A stretch of DNA of 38,656 nt from Clostridia bacterium (GTDB taxonomy: Bacteria; Bacillota; Clostridia; Christensenellales; Aristaeellaceae), in the NCBI GenBank assembly GCA_017552535.1, contig JAFZPV010000057.1, positions 1-38,656 on the forward strand, given 5' to 3'. The position numbers and the translations under genes were made by a program. Each line of letters begins with the position of its first letter. Positions within the stretch are counted from its first letter, which is position 1. The notes under the pieces were generated by a model. It was not told the DNA's origin, did no database searches, and saw only the letters and a list, made by a program, of their open reading frames with translations. Below, one piece after another: positions 16,346 through 23,361 of the stretch.

Positions 16346-17212
16346 ATGAGACCGTCGATATTCGCGTCTTTTTTGCGGGCCGTGAGGGCCGGCGGCCTCC
16401 GGGACGCCGACACCTGCGTCCGGCTGTGCGCCGAAACGGGGTTTGAGTACCTCGATTACTCCCCGGATTTTTCCTCTGAGGACTGGCTGGCGGAGACGCG
16501 CCTGGCTGCGGACGCAGCCGAAAGATACGGCATTCGCATCACCCAGTGCCACGCGCCGTATAATTTCTACAAAAAGGAGCCCGTTGAGCGGTTCCGCCTC
16601 CTTCTGGACAGGGCCGCCGAAGGCGCGCGCATCCTGGGCGTAAAGGACCTGGTGTTCCACTTTGACGAATACCATCCCGCCCCGGGCGAAGCCTTCGACG
16701 CCGAAAAGGGCCTCGCCCGGGCCCGGGAGGTGCTGGAAGATGCCATAAACAAAACCGTTTCCTTCGGCATCAACGCGGCGCTGGAAAACCCCTTCGAGGA
16801 CCATCACCGGGTGGGCCCGGAAGAGCGCTCCCATCTGTGCGCCGAGATCGAAGAGCTCGAAAGCGCCATTCAAATGTTCGGCGACAGCCGCGTGACCTGC
16901 TGCTGGGATTTCGGCCACGCCCACCTGCAGTTCGGCGCCCTTCAGGCGGACATGATCCGGCGCATGGGCAGGCGCATCACCTGCACCCACGCGCACGACA
17001 ACTACTACGGCAAAGACCTGCACCTGATGCCCTTCTACGGCCAGCTGGACTGGGAAACGCTGATCCCCGCCCTTCAAAGCACCGGCTACAGCGGCACCCT
17101 CGCCTTCGAGGCGGGGTACGGGCGCTTTCCGGACGAGATCCTGGGCGAATTCCTTTCCCTGTCCCGGCACGCGATGGAACTGCTCTGCGGGTATGCCGAT
17201 TCCCCCAATTGA
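16346..17212 (+). CDS. Sugar phosphate isomerase/epimerase-type TIM barrel (AP endonuclease 2 fold)
   Basis: A 288-residue TIM-barrel protein of the xylose-isomerase-like / AP endonuclease family 2. Metal-binding residues expected for this fold are visible: Glu in NAALENPFEDH, Asp and His in CCWDFGHAHLQFG, His in THAHDNYYGKDLHLMPFYG, and a terminal Glu in LAFEAGYG. Family members isomerise or epimerise sugars, sugar phosphates or inositol derivatives in the cytosol. The frame is open upstream to 16280, inside the promoter. ATG 16346 (or 16343) follows GGGGTGA. Divergent from a sugar importer and its UroD-like partner, it probably acts on the same carbohydrate; the substrate is not known. Confidence 0.85.
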   Translation: MRPSIFASFLRAVRAGGLRDADTCVRLCAETGFEYLDYSPDFSSEDWLAETRLAADAAERYGIRITQCHAPYNFYKKEPVERFRLLLDRAAEGARILGVKDLVFHFDEYHPAPGEAFDAEKGLARAREVLEDAINKTVSFGINAALENPFEDHHRVGPEERSHLCAEIEELESAIQMFGDSRVTCCWDFGHAHLQFGALQADMIRRMGRRITCTHAHDNYYGKDLHLMPFYGQLDWETLIPALQSTGYSGTLAFEAGYGRFPDEILGEFLSLSRHAMELLCGYADSPN

Positions 17213-17237
17213 TCCGGATGCGACGTTAAGCCAATAA

Positions 17238-17702
17238 ATGTCGGAAAAGGCATCGTATATGGTATCACTCAGGCATTTCCTTCCCGAGGACGCGCGGTCC
17301 GTCCGGGTAAATCTGTATCCGGACATGACCGAATCCCAGATCCGGGATATGATCGACGAATGGAACACCTGTCTGTATAAAGGCCGTTACTTCGAAATGT
17401 TCGCCGTCGTATCCGATCAGCGGATCGTGGGCTGCGTTTCCCTGTACGAACATAGCCGAAGCATGGTGTCCGCCGGCGCGGAGATATACCGCACAGAGCG
17501 GCGAAAGGGATACGCCTCCGAGGCGTATTGCCTGCTGATGGCCCACGCGGCCCGAAAAGGCTACCGGCTGGTCCTGGATCAGGTAAGCACAGACAACCCG
17601 GCCAGCATCCGCCTGCACGAAAAGCTCGGCTTTGAAAAGGACGATCCCGTCTGCGTAAACCGGCGGGGGCACGAGGTGTTCCTGTACCTGAAGCCGCTTT
17701 GA
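17238..17702 (+). CDS. GNAT-family N-acetyltransferase
   Basis: A 154-residue acetyltransferase of the GNAT fold. The acetyl-CoA-binding motif A is seen in EIYRTERRKGYASEAYCLLM, with R-x-x-G-Y/A positions present, and motif B in VSTDNPASIRLHEKLGF. The C-terminal half is the most conserved. ATG 17238 lacks a good ribosome binding site. An in-frame ATG at 17259 follows GGAAAAGG and begins MVSLRHFLPEDARSV, so it is an equally good start (147 residues). It follows the isomerase by 25 bases and may be cotranscribed with it. Substrate is unknown; such stand-alone GNATs modify small amines or proteins. Confidence 0.85.
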   Translation: MSEKASYMVSLRHFLPEDARSVRVNLYPDMTESQIRDMIDEWNTCLYKGRYFEMFAVVSDQRIVGCVSLYEHSRSMVSAGAEIYRTERRKGYASEAYCLLMAHAARKGYRLVLDQVSTDNPASIRLHEKLGFEKDDPVCVNRRGHEVFLYLKPL

Positions 17703-17710
17703 TATGCACA

Positions 17711-17740
17711 GGCCCCGGCACGACCGGGTCCTGATTTTTT
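17711..17740 (+). terminator. Terminator after the GNAT gene
   Basis: GGCCCCGG and CCGGGTCC form an 8-bp stem with one mismatch around CACGA, followed by TGATTTTTT. It lies in the 73-base convergent gap before the Doc toxin gene. Confidence 0.75.
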
Positions 17741-17775
17741 GCCGCCGTTTTGGAAAACAGGTTCGCCTGCAGCGT

Positions 17776-18153
17776 TTATTCTTTATGTTCTATAACCCAT
17801 TCAAGCAGCGCTTCATAGCCCATGCATCCGCCTGCCACAGACAGCCCCACGTGGACCAGCTCTTCGTCCGTACAGCGGATACGGATGCCGTTCATTTCGA
17901 GAAAGGAAAGCATCACATATACGCCGATCCGCTTGTTGCCGTCCACAAAAGCGTGGTTGGAGATCAGCGTGTAACCGAGCCTTGCGCCCTTTTCCTCTTT
18001 GCTGGGATAAAACTCCCGATCGCCGAAGCCCGCGAACGCTCCTTCCAGCGCGGAGTCCAGCAATCCTTCGTCCCGCACGCCCACGCTGCCTCCTGTGGCT
18101 TCCGCCAGGAGCTTATGGAGGAGCAGCACCTTTTCCTTTGAAAACCTGATCAT
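17776..18153 (-). CDS. doc: Doc-type Fic toxin (death-on-curing)
   Basis: A 125-residue Fic-fold protein. The active-site loop is HAFVDGNKR at residues 67-75, close to the Doc consensus HxFxDANKR with Lys in place of the Gly of AMPylating Fic proteins. The characterised P1 Doc phosphorylates EF-Tu and halts translation; whether this one does is inferred. The N-terminal part (KVLLLHKLLAEATGGSVGVRDEGLLDSALE) is typical of Doc. Its ATG overlaps the antitoxin stop as ATGA (18150-18153), the usual translational coupling of a type II toxin-antitoxin pair. The catalytic loop is intact, so it is probably an active toxin. Confidence 0.92.
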   Translation of the reverse strand: MIRFSKEKVLLLHKLLAEATGGSVGVRDEGLLDSALEGAFAGFGDREFYPSKEEKGARLGYTLISNHAFVDGNKRIGVYVMLSFLEMNGIRIRCTDEELVHVGLSVAGGCMGYEALLEWVIEHKE

Positions 18154-18392
18154 TTCGCCAGCTCCTCAAACGCAGCCCTGTGCTCCCGAAGGATACGCGC
18201 CGCCACAAAATCGATCTTTTCGTCCTCCGTCATCTCGATCTGCGGTTCCGTATCCAGATCGATCACGAGCAGCTTGGGCCTGTTGTTCTTGAACACCACC
18301 ACGCGGCCCTTCTTTTCCGCCATTTTCGCCACCTTCGAAAAATTCTGGTTCGCCTCGGTCGCCGTGACGATGGCATTGGTATCTATCTTCAT
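18150..18392 (-). CDS. phd: Phd/YefM-type antitoxin
   Basis: An 80-residue antitoxin. The N-terminal DNA-binding half contains VTATEANQNFSKVAKMAEKKGRVVVFKNNRPKL, with the Phd/YefM fold signature (arm, AEKKG turn and NNRPK). The C-terminal part, FVAARILREHRAAFEELAK, is the likely toxin-binding helix. The ATG at 18392 was chosen because GGAGG lies 7 bases upstream; the longer frame to 18431 runs through the promoter. It is first in the operon and neutralises the Doc toxin by covering its active site, by family knowledge. It is expected to repress its own promoter at 18408-18438, where an inverted repeat overlaps the -10 box. Confidence 0.9.
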   Translation of the reverse strand: MKIDTNAIVTATEANQNFSKVAKMAEKKGRVVVFKNNRPKLLVIDLDTEPQIEMTEDEKIDFVAARILREHRAAFEELAK

Positions 18393-18407
18393 AAAATCGC
18401 CTCCGCC

Positions 18408-18438
18408 GGTATTATACCATATTATAGGCAAATATCAA
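18408..18438 (-). promoter_or_regulatory. phd-doc promoter with operator on the -10 box
   Basis: On the minus strand TTGATA (18433-18438) and TATAAT (18411-18416) are spaced by 16 bases. A perfect inverted repeat, GGTAT-T-ATACC (18408-18418, plus-strand reading), sits on the -10 box, the expected place for autorepression by the antitoxin. A second TATAAT lies nearby at 18420-18425 (minus strand). Confidence 0.7.
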
Positions 18439-18510
18439 CCTATATTTTATCCTACTTCCGGAGATTATTCCGGCAGATCATTGCAAATAACAAAAACCTG
18501 CCGAAAACTG

Positions 18511-18538
18511 TTGGCTTCCGGACAAATCCGGCTATAAT
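18511..18538 (+). promoter_or_regulatory. Promoter for the alpha/beta hydrolase with palindromic spacer
   Basis: TTGGCT (18511-18516) and a perfect TATAAT (18533-18538) are spaced by 16 bases. The spacer is mostly the inverted repeat CCGGA-CAAA-TCCGG (18518-18531), which suggests a repressor or activator site between the promoter boxes. Confidence 0.65.
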
Positions 18539-18631
18539 AGTGGCAGGATGTAAAAGCGGCATACTTTGCCTTTACCGGTGACGCAGCGGGATTTGGAAAA
18601 GCGCGTTCATCCGGATCGAAGGAGGGATCCT

Positions 18632-19312
18632 ATGGAGCTTCTGGACCTGAAAAAACGCGAGGTGTTTTTTCTCGGCCCGCGGGACAGCGAATGGCTCTTC
18701 ATCCAGCCCGTGGACGAGCACGACCGGGCGATGCCGGAAAGCGAAAAGGAGAAGATATCTTCCCTCGCGCCCGGCCTGAGCTTTGCTTTAGCCGCCTTTT
18801 CGGCGGACTGGGACAGCGAGCTCGCGCCCTGGGACGCCGAGCCGGTGTTCCGGGGACAGAAGCCGTTTTCGGGCGGCGCGCGGACTACTTTGACCTATAT
18901 CGAAGAAGAACTGCTGCCCGCCCGTTCCCCCTGCGGCGCACGGGGCGTGATCCTGGGCGGCTATTCGCTGGCGGGCCTGTTCGCCCTGTGGGCAGGATAC
19001 GAGAGCAGCCGTTTCCGGGCCGTCGCCGCCGCGTCGCCGTCCGTTTGGTTTCCCGGCTATACCGATTACGCCGCCGCCCGTTCCTTCCGGGCCGGGGCCG
19101 CGGCGCTGTCGCTGGGAGACAGGGAAGACAGAACGCGCCACCCCCTGATGTGCACGGTGGGCAGCGCGCTGAAAAAGCAATATGAGCTGCTGGCGGCGCA
19201 GGGCATAGCAGCGGACCTTACGCTGCACCCCGGCAACCATTTTGTGAACGCGGACGGGCGCATGGCCGCCGCCTTTGTGAAGGCCACAGAACTCGCCGAT
19301 CGCTGGAAATGA
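18632..19312 (+). CDS. Alpha/beta-hydrolase (putative esterase)
   Basis: A 226-residue alpha/beta-hydrolase. The nucleophile elbow is GGYSLAGLFALWA near residue 111, giving G-Y-S-L-A-G. A later LHPGNHFVN near 205-213 offers the catalytic His, and an Asp lies in SLGDREDRT. It resembles the predicted-esterase group, related to but shorter than esterase D/siderophore esterases. Substrate is unknown. The ATG at 18632 follows AAGGAGGG; the frame opens at 18566 without a site. The last codons (Arg-Trp-Lys-stop) lie in the ascending arm of the hairpin at 19301-19333 that begins a dispersed repeat, so the natural C-terminus may have been changed by the repeat. Confidence 0.85.
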   Translation: MELLDLKKREVFFLGPRDSEWLFIQPVDEHDRAMPESEKEKISSLAPGLSFALAAFSADWDSELAPWDAEPVFRGQKPFSGGARTTLTYIEEELLPARSPCGARGVILGGYSLAGLFALWAGYESSRFRAVAAASPSVWFPGYTDYAAARSFRAGAAALSLGDREDRTRHPLMCTVGSALKKQYELLAAQGIAADLTLHPGNHFVNADGRMAAAFVKATELADRWK

Positions 19313-19333
19313 AATGGGATTTCATTTCCAGCG
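19301..19333 (+). terminator. Terminator overlapping the hydrolase stop codon
   Basis: A perfect 15-bp stem (CGCTGGAAATGAAAT with its complement) and GGG loop is followed by GTTTGGTTTGGGTCC. The TGA stop (19310-19312) lies inside the left arm. It is the terminal hairpin of repeat copy B. Confidence 0.7.
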
Positions 19334-19546
19334 GTTTGGTTTGGGTCCTTTTGATACTTATTTTTTGGAGACGTCAAATTTCTCCAGCTTCAGTGGCAGG
19401 CTTACAGTTTTTTCTGAAATGCCTTCGGGCATTTCCGGGCGAAAAATCTGCAATGTAAGAAAAATCACTCCCGGGCGGCAAGCAGCCCTTCGTGATTTTT
19501 CTTCCTCGGGCCGGCAAAGCTGGCCCTGCGGATTGAAATTGGAGGG
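19301..19546. repeat. ~245-bp multi-hairpin dispersed repeat, copy B
   Basis: Reverse complement of copy A (7821-8071), with the same order of parts: terminator hairpin, GGTTTGG spacer, CAGTTTTTT stem around GAAATGCC/GGCATTTC, GAAAAATC/GATTTTTC stem enclosing CCCGGGCGGCAAGC, then the GGGCCGGC hairpin and TTGGAGGG. Blocks of about 20-35 bases are identical to copy A and hairpin arms carry compensating changes (GGAATG/CATTCC in A, GGAAATG/CATTTCC in B). It fills the 285-base gap between the hydrolase and lplA; nothing coding is seen in it. Confidence 0.85.
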
Positions 19547-19597
19547 GCGCTGCCCCTTCAATCCTCCCCAGATTTCCGCGAGCTGTCATGCGGCTTT

Positions 19598-20548
19598 TCA
19601 GAAAAGCGCGGCGAGCTCTTCCTCTCCGCCGAGGGCAAGCGCCTTTCGAAGGTCCTCTTTTTCGAAGCGCACGCCCTTCAGCAGGGCCGAGATCCTCTCC
19701 GGCGCTTCCGTGTCCAGGCTGTCGCTGTACACGCGGCAGCTCTGCACCGCGCCATGGGCCACATTCAGGCACAGGCGCACGGTGCCCCAGCTCACACGGC
19801 CTTCACAGGTGATATCGAATTCGGGCGTCTCCCCGGCGAGCCAGTCGCGGGAGGCGTGCTTTTGTCTGAGAATAGACAGGCGCGCGAGCTGATCCGCATT
19901 AAGCGCATACGGCTGCGGGCATCCGTATTCCGTCCCGAAGGCAGCTTTGAGCGCCTCCGCGGTCCTTTCCACCGTGAGCCCCGGCACCAGCTCGTTCAGG
20001 TTTCCCACCCGGGCGCGCACGCTTTTGATGCCCTTGGCCTGCAGCTTCGCTTTCGGGGGCGTCAGGTAGCGGCCAAACACGTCCAGCCGGGAGCTGATCA
20101 GAAGCGTGCCGTGGTGCTGGCAGTTGTGCCCGCGTTTGGCAAAGGCGTTGCCGGAAAACTTGAGGCCGTTCACCGTAAGGTCGTTCCGACCGCTGACCTG
20201 GGCGCGTATGCCCAGCGTTTCGAGCGCCTTCAGGATCACGCCCGTCTGGCGCGCCTCGTCGTAGATATCCTCTGAGGCGATAAACGAATAGTTCAGGTTC
20301 CCCGCGTCGTGATACACCGCTCCCCCGCCCGAAACGCGCCTGACCAGCTGCACGCCGTCCTCGTCCATCCGCTCCAGATCGCACTCCATATAGGGATTCT
20401 GGTTCCGGCCGATGATCACCGCGCCGCTATTGACATACAGGTACAGAACGACGCTGTCCAAAGCCAGCTCGTTCAGAATGAGCTCGTCCCTCGCCAGGTT
20501 CTCGTACGCGTCGCCTGAAGGGGCGATCAGAAAATAGCTAACACTCAT
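19598..20548 (-). CDS. lplA: Lipoate-protein ligase A
   Basis: Ligase that attaches free lipoate to the lysine of lipoyl domains through lipoyl-AMP; 316 residues from the ATG at 20548. Key motifs are VIIGRNQNPY at about 44-53, the lipoate-binding RRVSGGGAVYHD at 70-81, NDLTVNGLKFSGNAF carrying the catalytic Lys, and the C-terminal accessory domain. The frame is open upstream to 20677, but that part covers the probable promoter and two leader hairpins and is not family-like. The ribosome binding site is weak (GATAAG region). It follows the E1-E2-E3 genes on the same strand and would charge the E2 lysine. Placement behind a separate promoter (20668-20696) suggests its own control. Confidence 0.93.
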   Translation of the reverse strand: MSVSYFLIAPSGDAYENLARDELILNELALDSVVLYLYVNSGAVIIGRNQNPYMECDLERMDEDGVQLVRRVSGGGAVYHDAGNLNYSFIASEDIYDEARQTGVILKALETLGIRAQVSGRNDLTVNGLKFSGNAFAKRGHNCQHHGTLLISSRLDVFGRYLTPPKAKLQAKGIKSVRARVGNLNELVPGLTVERTAEALKAAFGTEYGCPQPYALNADQLARLSILRQKHASRDWLAGETPEFDITCEGRVSWGTVRLCLNVAHGAVQSCRVYSDSLDTEAPERISALLKGVRFEKEDLRKALALGGEEELAALF

Positions 20549-20585
20549 CTTATCAACCGTCAAATGCAATAATTCCCTGTCTGTG

Positions 20586-20637
20586 CTGCAGAGGAAGCTT
20601 CCTTGCAGTCTGCGCCACGCAGATACCGTGTATCTGC
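20586..20637 (-). other. Hairpins in the lplA leader
   Basis: Two stems lie in the presumed ~110-base untranslated leader: AGGAAGCTTCCT flanked by CTGC/GCAG arms (about 20586-20608), and GCAGATAC-CGT-GTATCTGC (20619-20637, perfect 8-bp stem). They may affect mRNA stability or translation; no known riboswitch was recognised. Confidence 0.45.
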
Positions 20638-20661
20638 AACGTACCAGCACATGTTCTTTCC

Positions 20662-20742
20662 GTGCAAAGCGTATCACATTTGCACTTTCAGGTCAAGGAG
20701 AAGGTGCAAAATTTGCACCCTATCCGCTCGGCAAGGTGCAAA
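20662..20742 (-). promoter_or_regulatory. lplA promoter with a cluster of GTGCAAA operators
   Basis: On the minus strand TTGACC (20691-20696) and TACGCT (20668-20673) are spaced by 17 bases. GTGCAAA/TTTGCAC sites occur five times: 20662-20668 with 20679-20685 inverted around the -10, 20703-20710 with 20712-20719 as a perfect 8-bp-arm palindrome just upstream of the -35, and 20735-20742. This is a typical layout for a repressor or activator; its identity is unknown. Confidence 0.7.
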
Positions 20743-20785
20743 AAATCATAATTGCGCTGATCAGCCTTGGCTTTTCCGCAAATAT

Positions 20786-20821
20786 GCCCGGAACGGCGCT
20801 TTGATGCGGACCGTTCCGGGC
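20786..20821 (-). terminator. Hairpin after the 2-oxo-acid dehydrogenase E1 gene
   Basis: GCCCGGAACGG (20786-20796) pairs with CCGTTCCGGGC (20811-20821), with an inner CGC/GCG pair. On the minus strand it is followed by ATATTTGCGG, a poor T-run. It lies 42 bases past the E1 stop and probably ends the long operon. Confidence 0.6.
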
Positions 20822-20862
20822 GGAGTTTTCCGCGCCCGAATGGGCGCAGGGAAACAGGTCTG

Positions 20863-23340
20863 TTATACGCCTGCCTTCAGCCTGCGCTCCAGCTCCACGT
20901 CGCTGGCGGCGTTCTGGGGCACGTAGCCGGGAATGGGCACGATGCGGGTGTGGATGGCGTCCAGAATCCAGCTGGGCTGCGGGAAGAAGAACTCGTCGAA
21001 CTCGAAGGGCGGGGTGATCCAGTTGCGGGCGCCCACCACAACGCAGGGAGCGTCGAGATCGTCGAAGCACAGCTCGGTGATGTTGGCGGCCACGTCATTG
21101 AGGAAGGAGCCCCTCTGGCAGGCGTCGGACACCAGCACAACGCGGCCGGTCTTCTTCACGGAAGCGATGATCTTCTCGTAGTTCAGCGGCACCAGAGAGT
21201 GCAGGTTGATGATCTCGGCCTCCATGCCGTACTTTTCCTTCAGCTCGTCGGCGGCAGTCACAGCGCGGTACAGCGCGGCGCCCACGGTGAGGATGGTCAC
21301 GTCCTTGCCCTCGCGGATCAGGTTGGTGTCGCCGATCTCGATCTCGTAGCTCTCCTTGGGCACGCCGCCCTCGTGGAACATTTCGCCCATGTCGTAGATG
21401 CGCTGGCTCTCAAAGAACACCACGGGATCGGTGCCGTTGAGGGCGGTCTGCATCAGGCCCTTGGCCTCCCAGGGGGTGGCGGGGAAGCAGACCTTGAGGC
21501 CCGGGATGTGGGCGCACAGGCTGGTCCAGTCCTGAGAGTGCTGGGCACCGTACTTGGAGCCCACGCTCACGCGCAGGATCACGGGCATCTTGAGGATGCC
21601 GGCGCTCATGGCCTGCCACTTGGACATCTGGTTGAAGATCTCGTCGCCGGCGCGGCCGATGAAGTCCGCGTACATCAGCTCTACCACCGCGCGGCCGCCG
21701 CACATGGCGTAGCCAACGGCGCTGCCTACGATGCAGGCCTCGGAAATGGGGGCGTTGAACAGGCGGCTGTGGGGCAGAACGTCCGGCAGTCCGCGGTACA
21801 CGGCGAAAGCGCCGCCCCAGTCGCGCACGTCTTCACCGTAGGCGACCAGCGTGGAGTCTTCATAGAACTTGTCGATCAGGGGGTCGAAGATGGCGTCGCG
21901 GATGTTGAAGGTCTTCATCTTGGAAACGGCCTTGCCTTCCGCGTCGAAAGCGCTGCGGCTCTTGCCCGCGATCTGCTGTACCCTGGGGCACTCCTCCTTG
22001 GGCGCGAGCACGTTGCTCTTCCCGGTTCCGAAGGCGGGCACCTTCTCGTTGGAGAACATCAGGCGCTCCACCACCATGGGATCGGCCTTCATGTCCGCGT
22101 AGGGGCTGAATTCCTTGTCCGCGGCGTGGCGGCAGATGTTGGTCATGCGCTCTTTGGTCTCGGCCAGGATCTCTTCAAACTTGCTGTCGGGAGCCACGCC
22201 GGCGTCCACGAGGCCCGCGCGATAGGTGATGATGGGATCGACGGCCATCCAGTCGTTGATCTCGTCCTTCTCGCGGTAGGCGTTCTGATCGGATACGCTG
22301 TGGCCGCAGAAGCGGTAGGTGAGGGTATCCAGCAGCACCGGGCCGTCGCCGCTCTTCAGGATCTCGAGCTTGCGCTTCATGGCGTCGATCACCGCCAGGG
22401 GGTTGAAGCCGTCCACGCGCTCGGCGTGCATCTGGTTGGGGGTGAAGCCCGCGCCCAGGCGCGCCAGCATGTCGTAGGCCATGGTCTCGCCCTTGGTCTG
22501 GCCGCCCATGCCGTAGCCGTTGTTGAAGATGTTGAACAGGATCGGAAGCCCGGTGGCGGGTCTGCCGTCGTCGGTCCACAGGGTGTGGAACTGGTCCATG
22601 CAGGCAAAGTTCAGCGCTTCCAGCACGGGGCCGCAGCCCAGGGAGCCGTCGCCGATGTTGCACACCACGAAGCCGTTTTTATCGTTGCACTTTTTGTACA
22701 GCGCGGCGCCCGTGGCGATGGGGGCGGAGCCGCCCACGATGGCGTTGTTGGGATATACGCCGAAGGGCAGGAAGAAGGCGTGCATGCTTCCGCCCAGGCC
22801 CATGTGGAAGCCGGTCTTGCGCGCGAAGATCTCGGAAAGTGTGCCGTAGAGGATAAAGCGGATGGCCAGCTCCTTCACGGAGGAGGTGGGGCCCATCTTT
22901 TCCACGGCGCGCAGCGTCTGGCCGCCCAGGAAGCTCTCCATGATCTTCAGCAGTTCTTCGTCCGACAGCTTCTGGATGGAGGACAGCGCCTTGGCCAGGA
23001 TCTCGGAGTGGCTGCGGTGGGAGCCGAACTGGTAGTCGTTGGGGGTCATCAGGTAGGCCTGGCCGACGCAGGCGGCCTCCTGGCCCACGGACAGGTGCGC
23101 GGGGCCGGGATAGGTGGTCTCCACGCCGTTGTAGACTTTCTGGGTCTTGATGGAGGTGAGCATGCTCTCGAACTCGCGCAGGATGGTGATATCGCGGTAG
23201 ATGCGGATCAGGTCCTCGTCCTTGAAGTTCTGGCGCTCTTCGGCAACGGTCTTGTTGTAGGAGTTGACGTCGATGTCGGTAAAGTGGATCGTGCTTTTGG
23301 CGCGGATCTCATTTGGACCGTAGTATAAAGACTTAGGCAT
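20863..23340 (-). CDS. 2-oxo-acid/acetoin dehydrogenase E1, alpha and beta subunits fused
   Basis: Thiamine-diphosphate-dependent E1 of 825 residues in which the alpha subunit (about 1-470) is joined to the beta subunit (about 474-825). The alpha half has the TPP/Mg motif GDG at 230-232 with Asn-Asn at 273-274. The gap between them is about 14 residues longer than usual because of FHTLWTDDGRPATG at 251-264. The beta half has YGEDVRDWGG (catalytic Glu503), PISEACIVGSAVGYAMCGGR and GSKYGAQHSQDW. E1 decarboxylates a 2-oxo acid (or cleaves acetoin) and passes the acyl group to lipoyl-E2. It is last in the E2-E3-E1 order and has AAAGGGG before the ATG. The acyl substrate cannot be determined. Fused E1 forms exist in other phyla, usually shorter (about 650-700). 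Confidence 0.9.
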   Translation of the reverse strand: MPKSLYYGPNEIRAKSTIHFTDIDVNSYNKTVAEERQNFKDEDLIRIYRDITILREFESMLTSIKTQKVYNGVETTYPGPAHLSVGQEAACVGQAYLMTPNDYQFGSHRSHSEILAKALSSIQKLSDEELLKIMESFLGGQTLRAVEKMGPTSSVKELAIRFILYGTLSEIFARKTGFHMGLGGSMHAFFLPFGVYPNNAIVGGSAPIATGAALYKKCNDKNGFVVCNIGDGSLGCGPVLEALNFACMDQFHTLWTDDGRPATGLPILFNIFNNGYGMGGQTKGETMAYDMLARLGAGFTPNQMHAERVDGFNPLAVIDAMKRKLEILKSGDGPVLLDTLTYRFCGHSVSDQNAYREKDEINDWMAVDPIITYRAGLVDAGVAPDSKFEEILAETKERMTNICRHAADKEFSPYADMKADPMVVERLMFSNEKVPAFGTGKSNVLAPKEECPRVQQIAGKSRSAFDAEGKAVSKMKTFNIRDAIFDPLIDKFYEDSTLVAYGEDVRDWGGAFAVYRGLPDVLPHSRLFNAPISEACIVGSAVGYAMCGGRAVVELMYADFIGRAGDEIFNQMSKWQAMSAGILKMPVILRVSVGSKYGAQHSQDWTSLCAHIPGLKVCFPATPWEAKGLMQTALNGTDPVVFFESQRIYDMGEMFHEGGVPKESYEIEIGDTNLIREGKDVTILTVGAALYRAVTAADELKEKYGMEAEIINLHSLVPLNYEKIIASVKKTGRVVLVSDACQRGSFLNDVAANITELCFDDLDAPCVVVGARNWITPPFEFDEFFFPQPSWILDAIHTRIVPIPGYVPQNAASDVELERRLKAGV

Positions 23341-23361
23341 AACAATTTCCCCTTTCCTTGA

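Noticed and set aside
19598-20677. Longer lplA start at 20677
   Set aside because: The extra 43 codons cover a promoter, operator sites and leader hairpins, lack a ribosome binding site and do not resemble the family N-terminus.
20767-23328. An 853-codon plus-strand frame opposite the fused E1
   Set aside because: Mirror frame caused by codon bias; no domain, and rich in His, Val, Gly and Ala as all such shadows here are.
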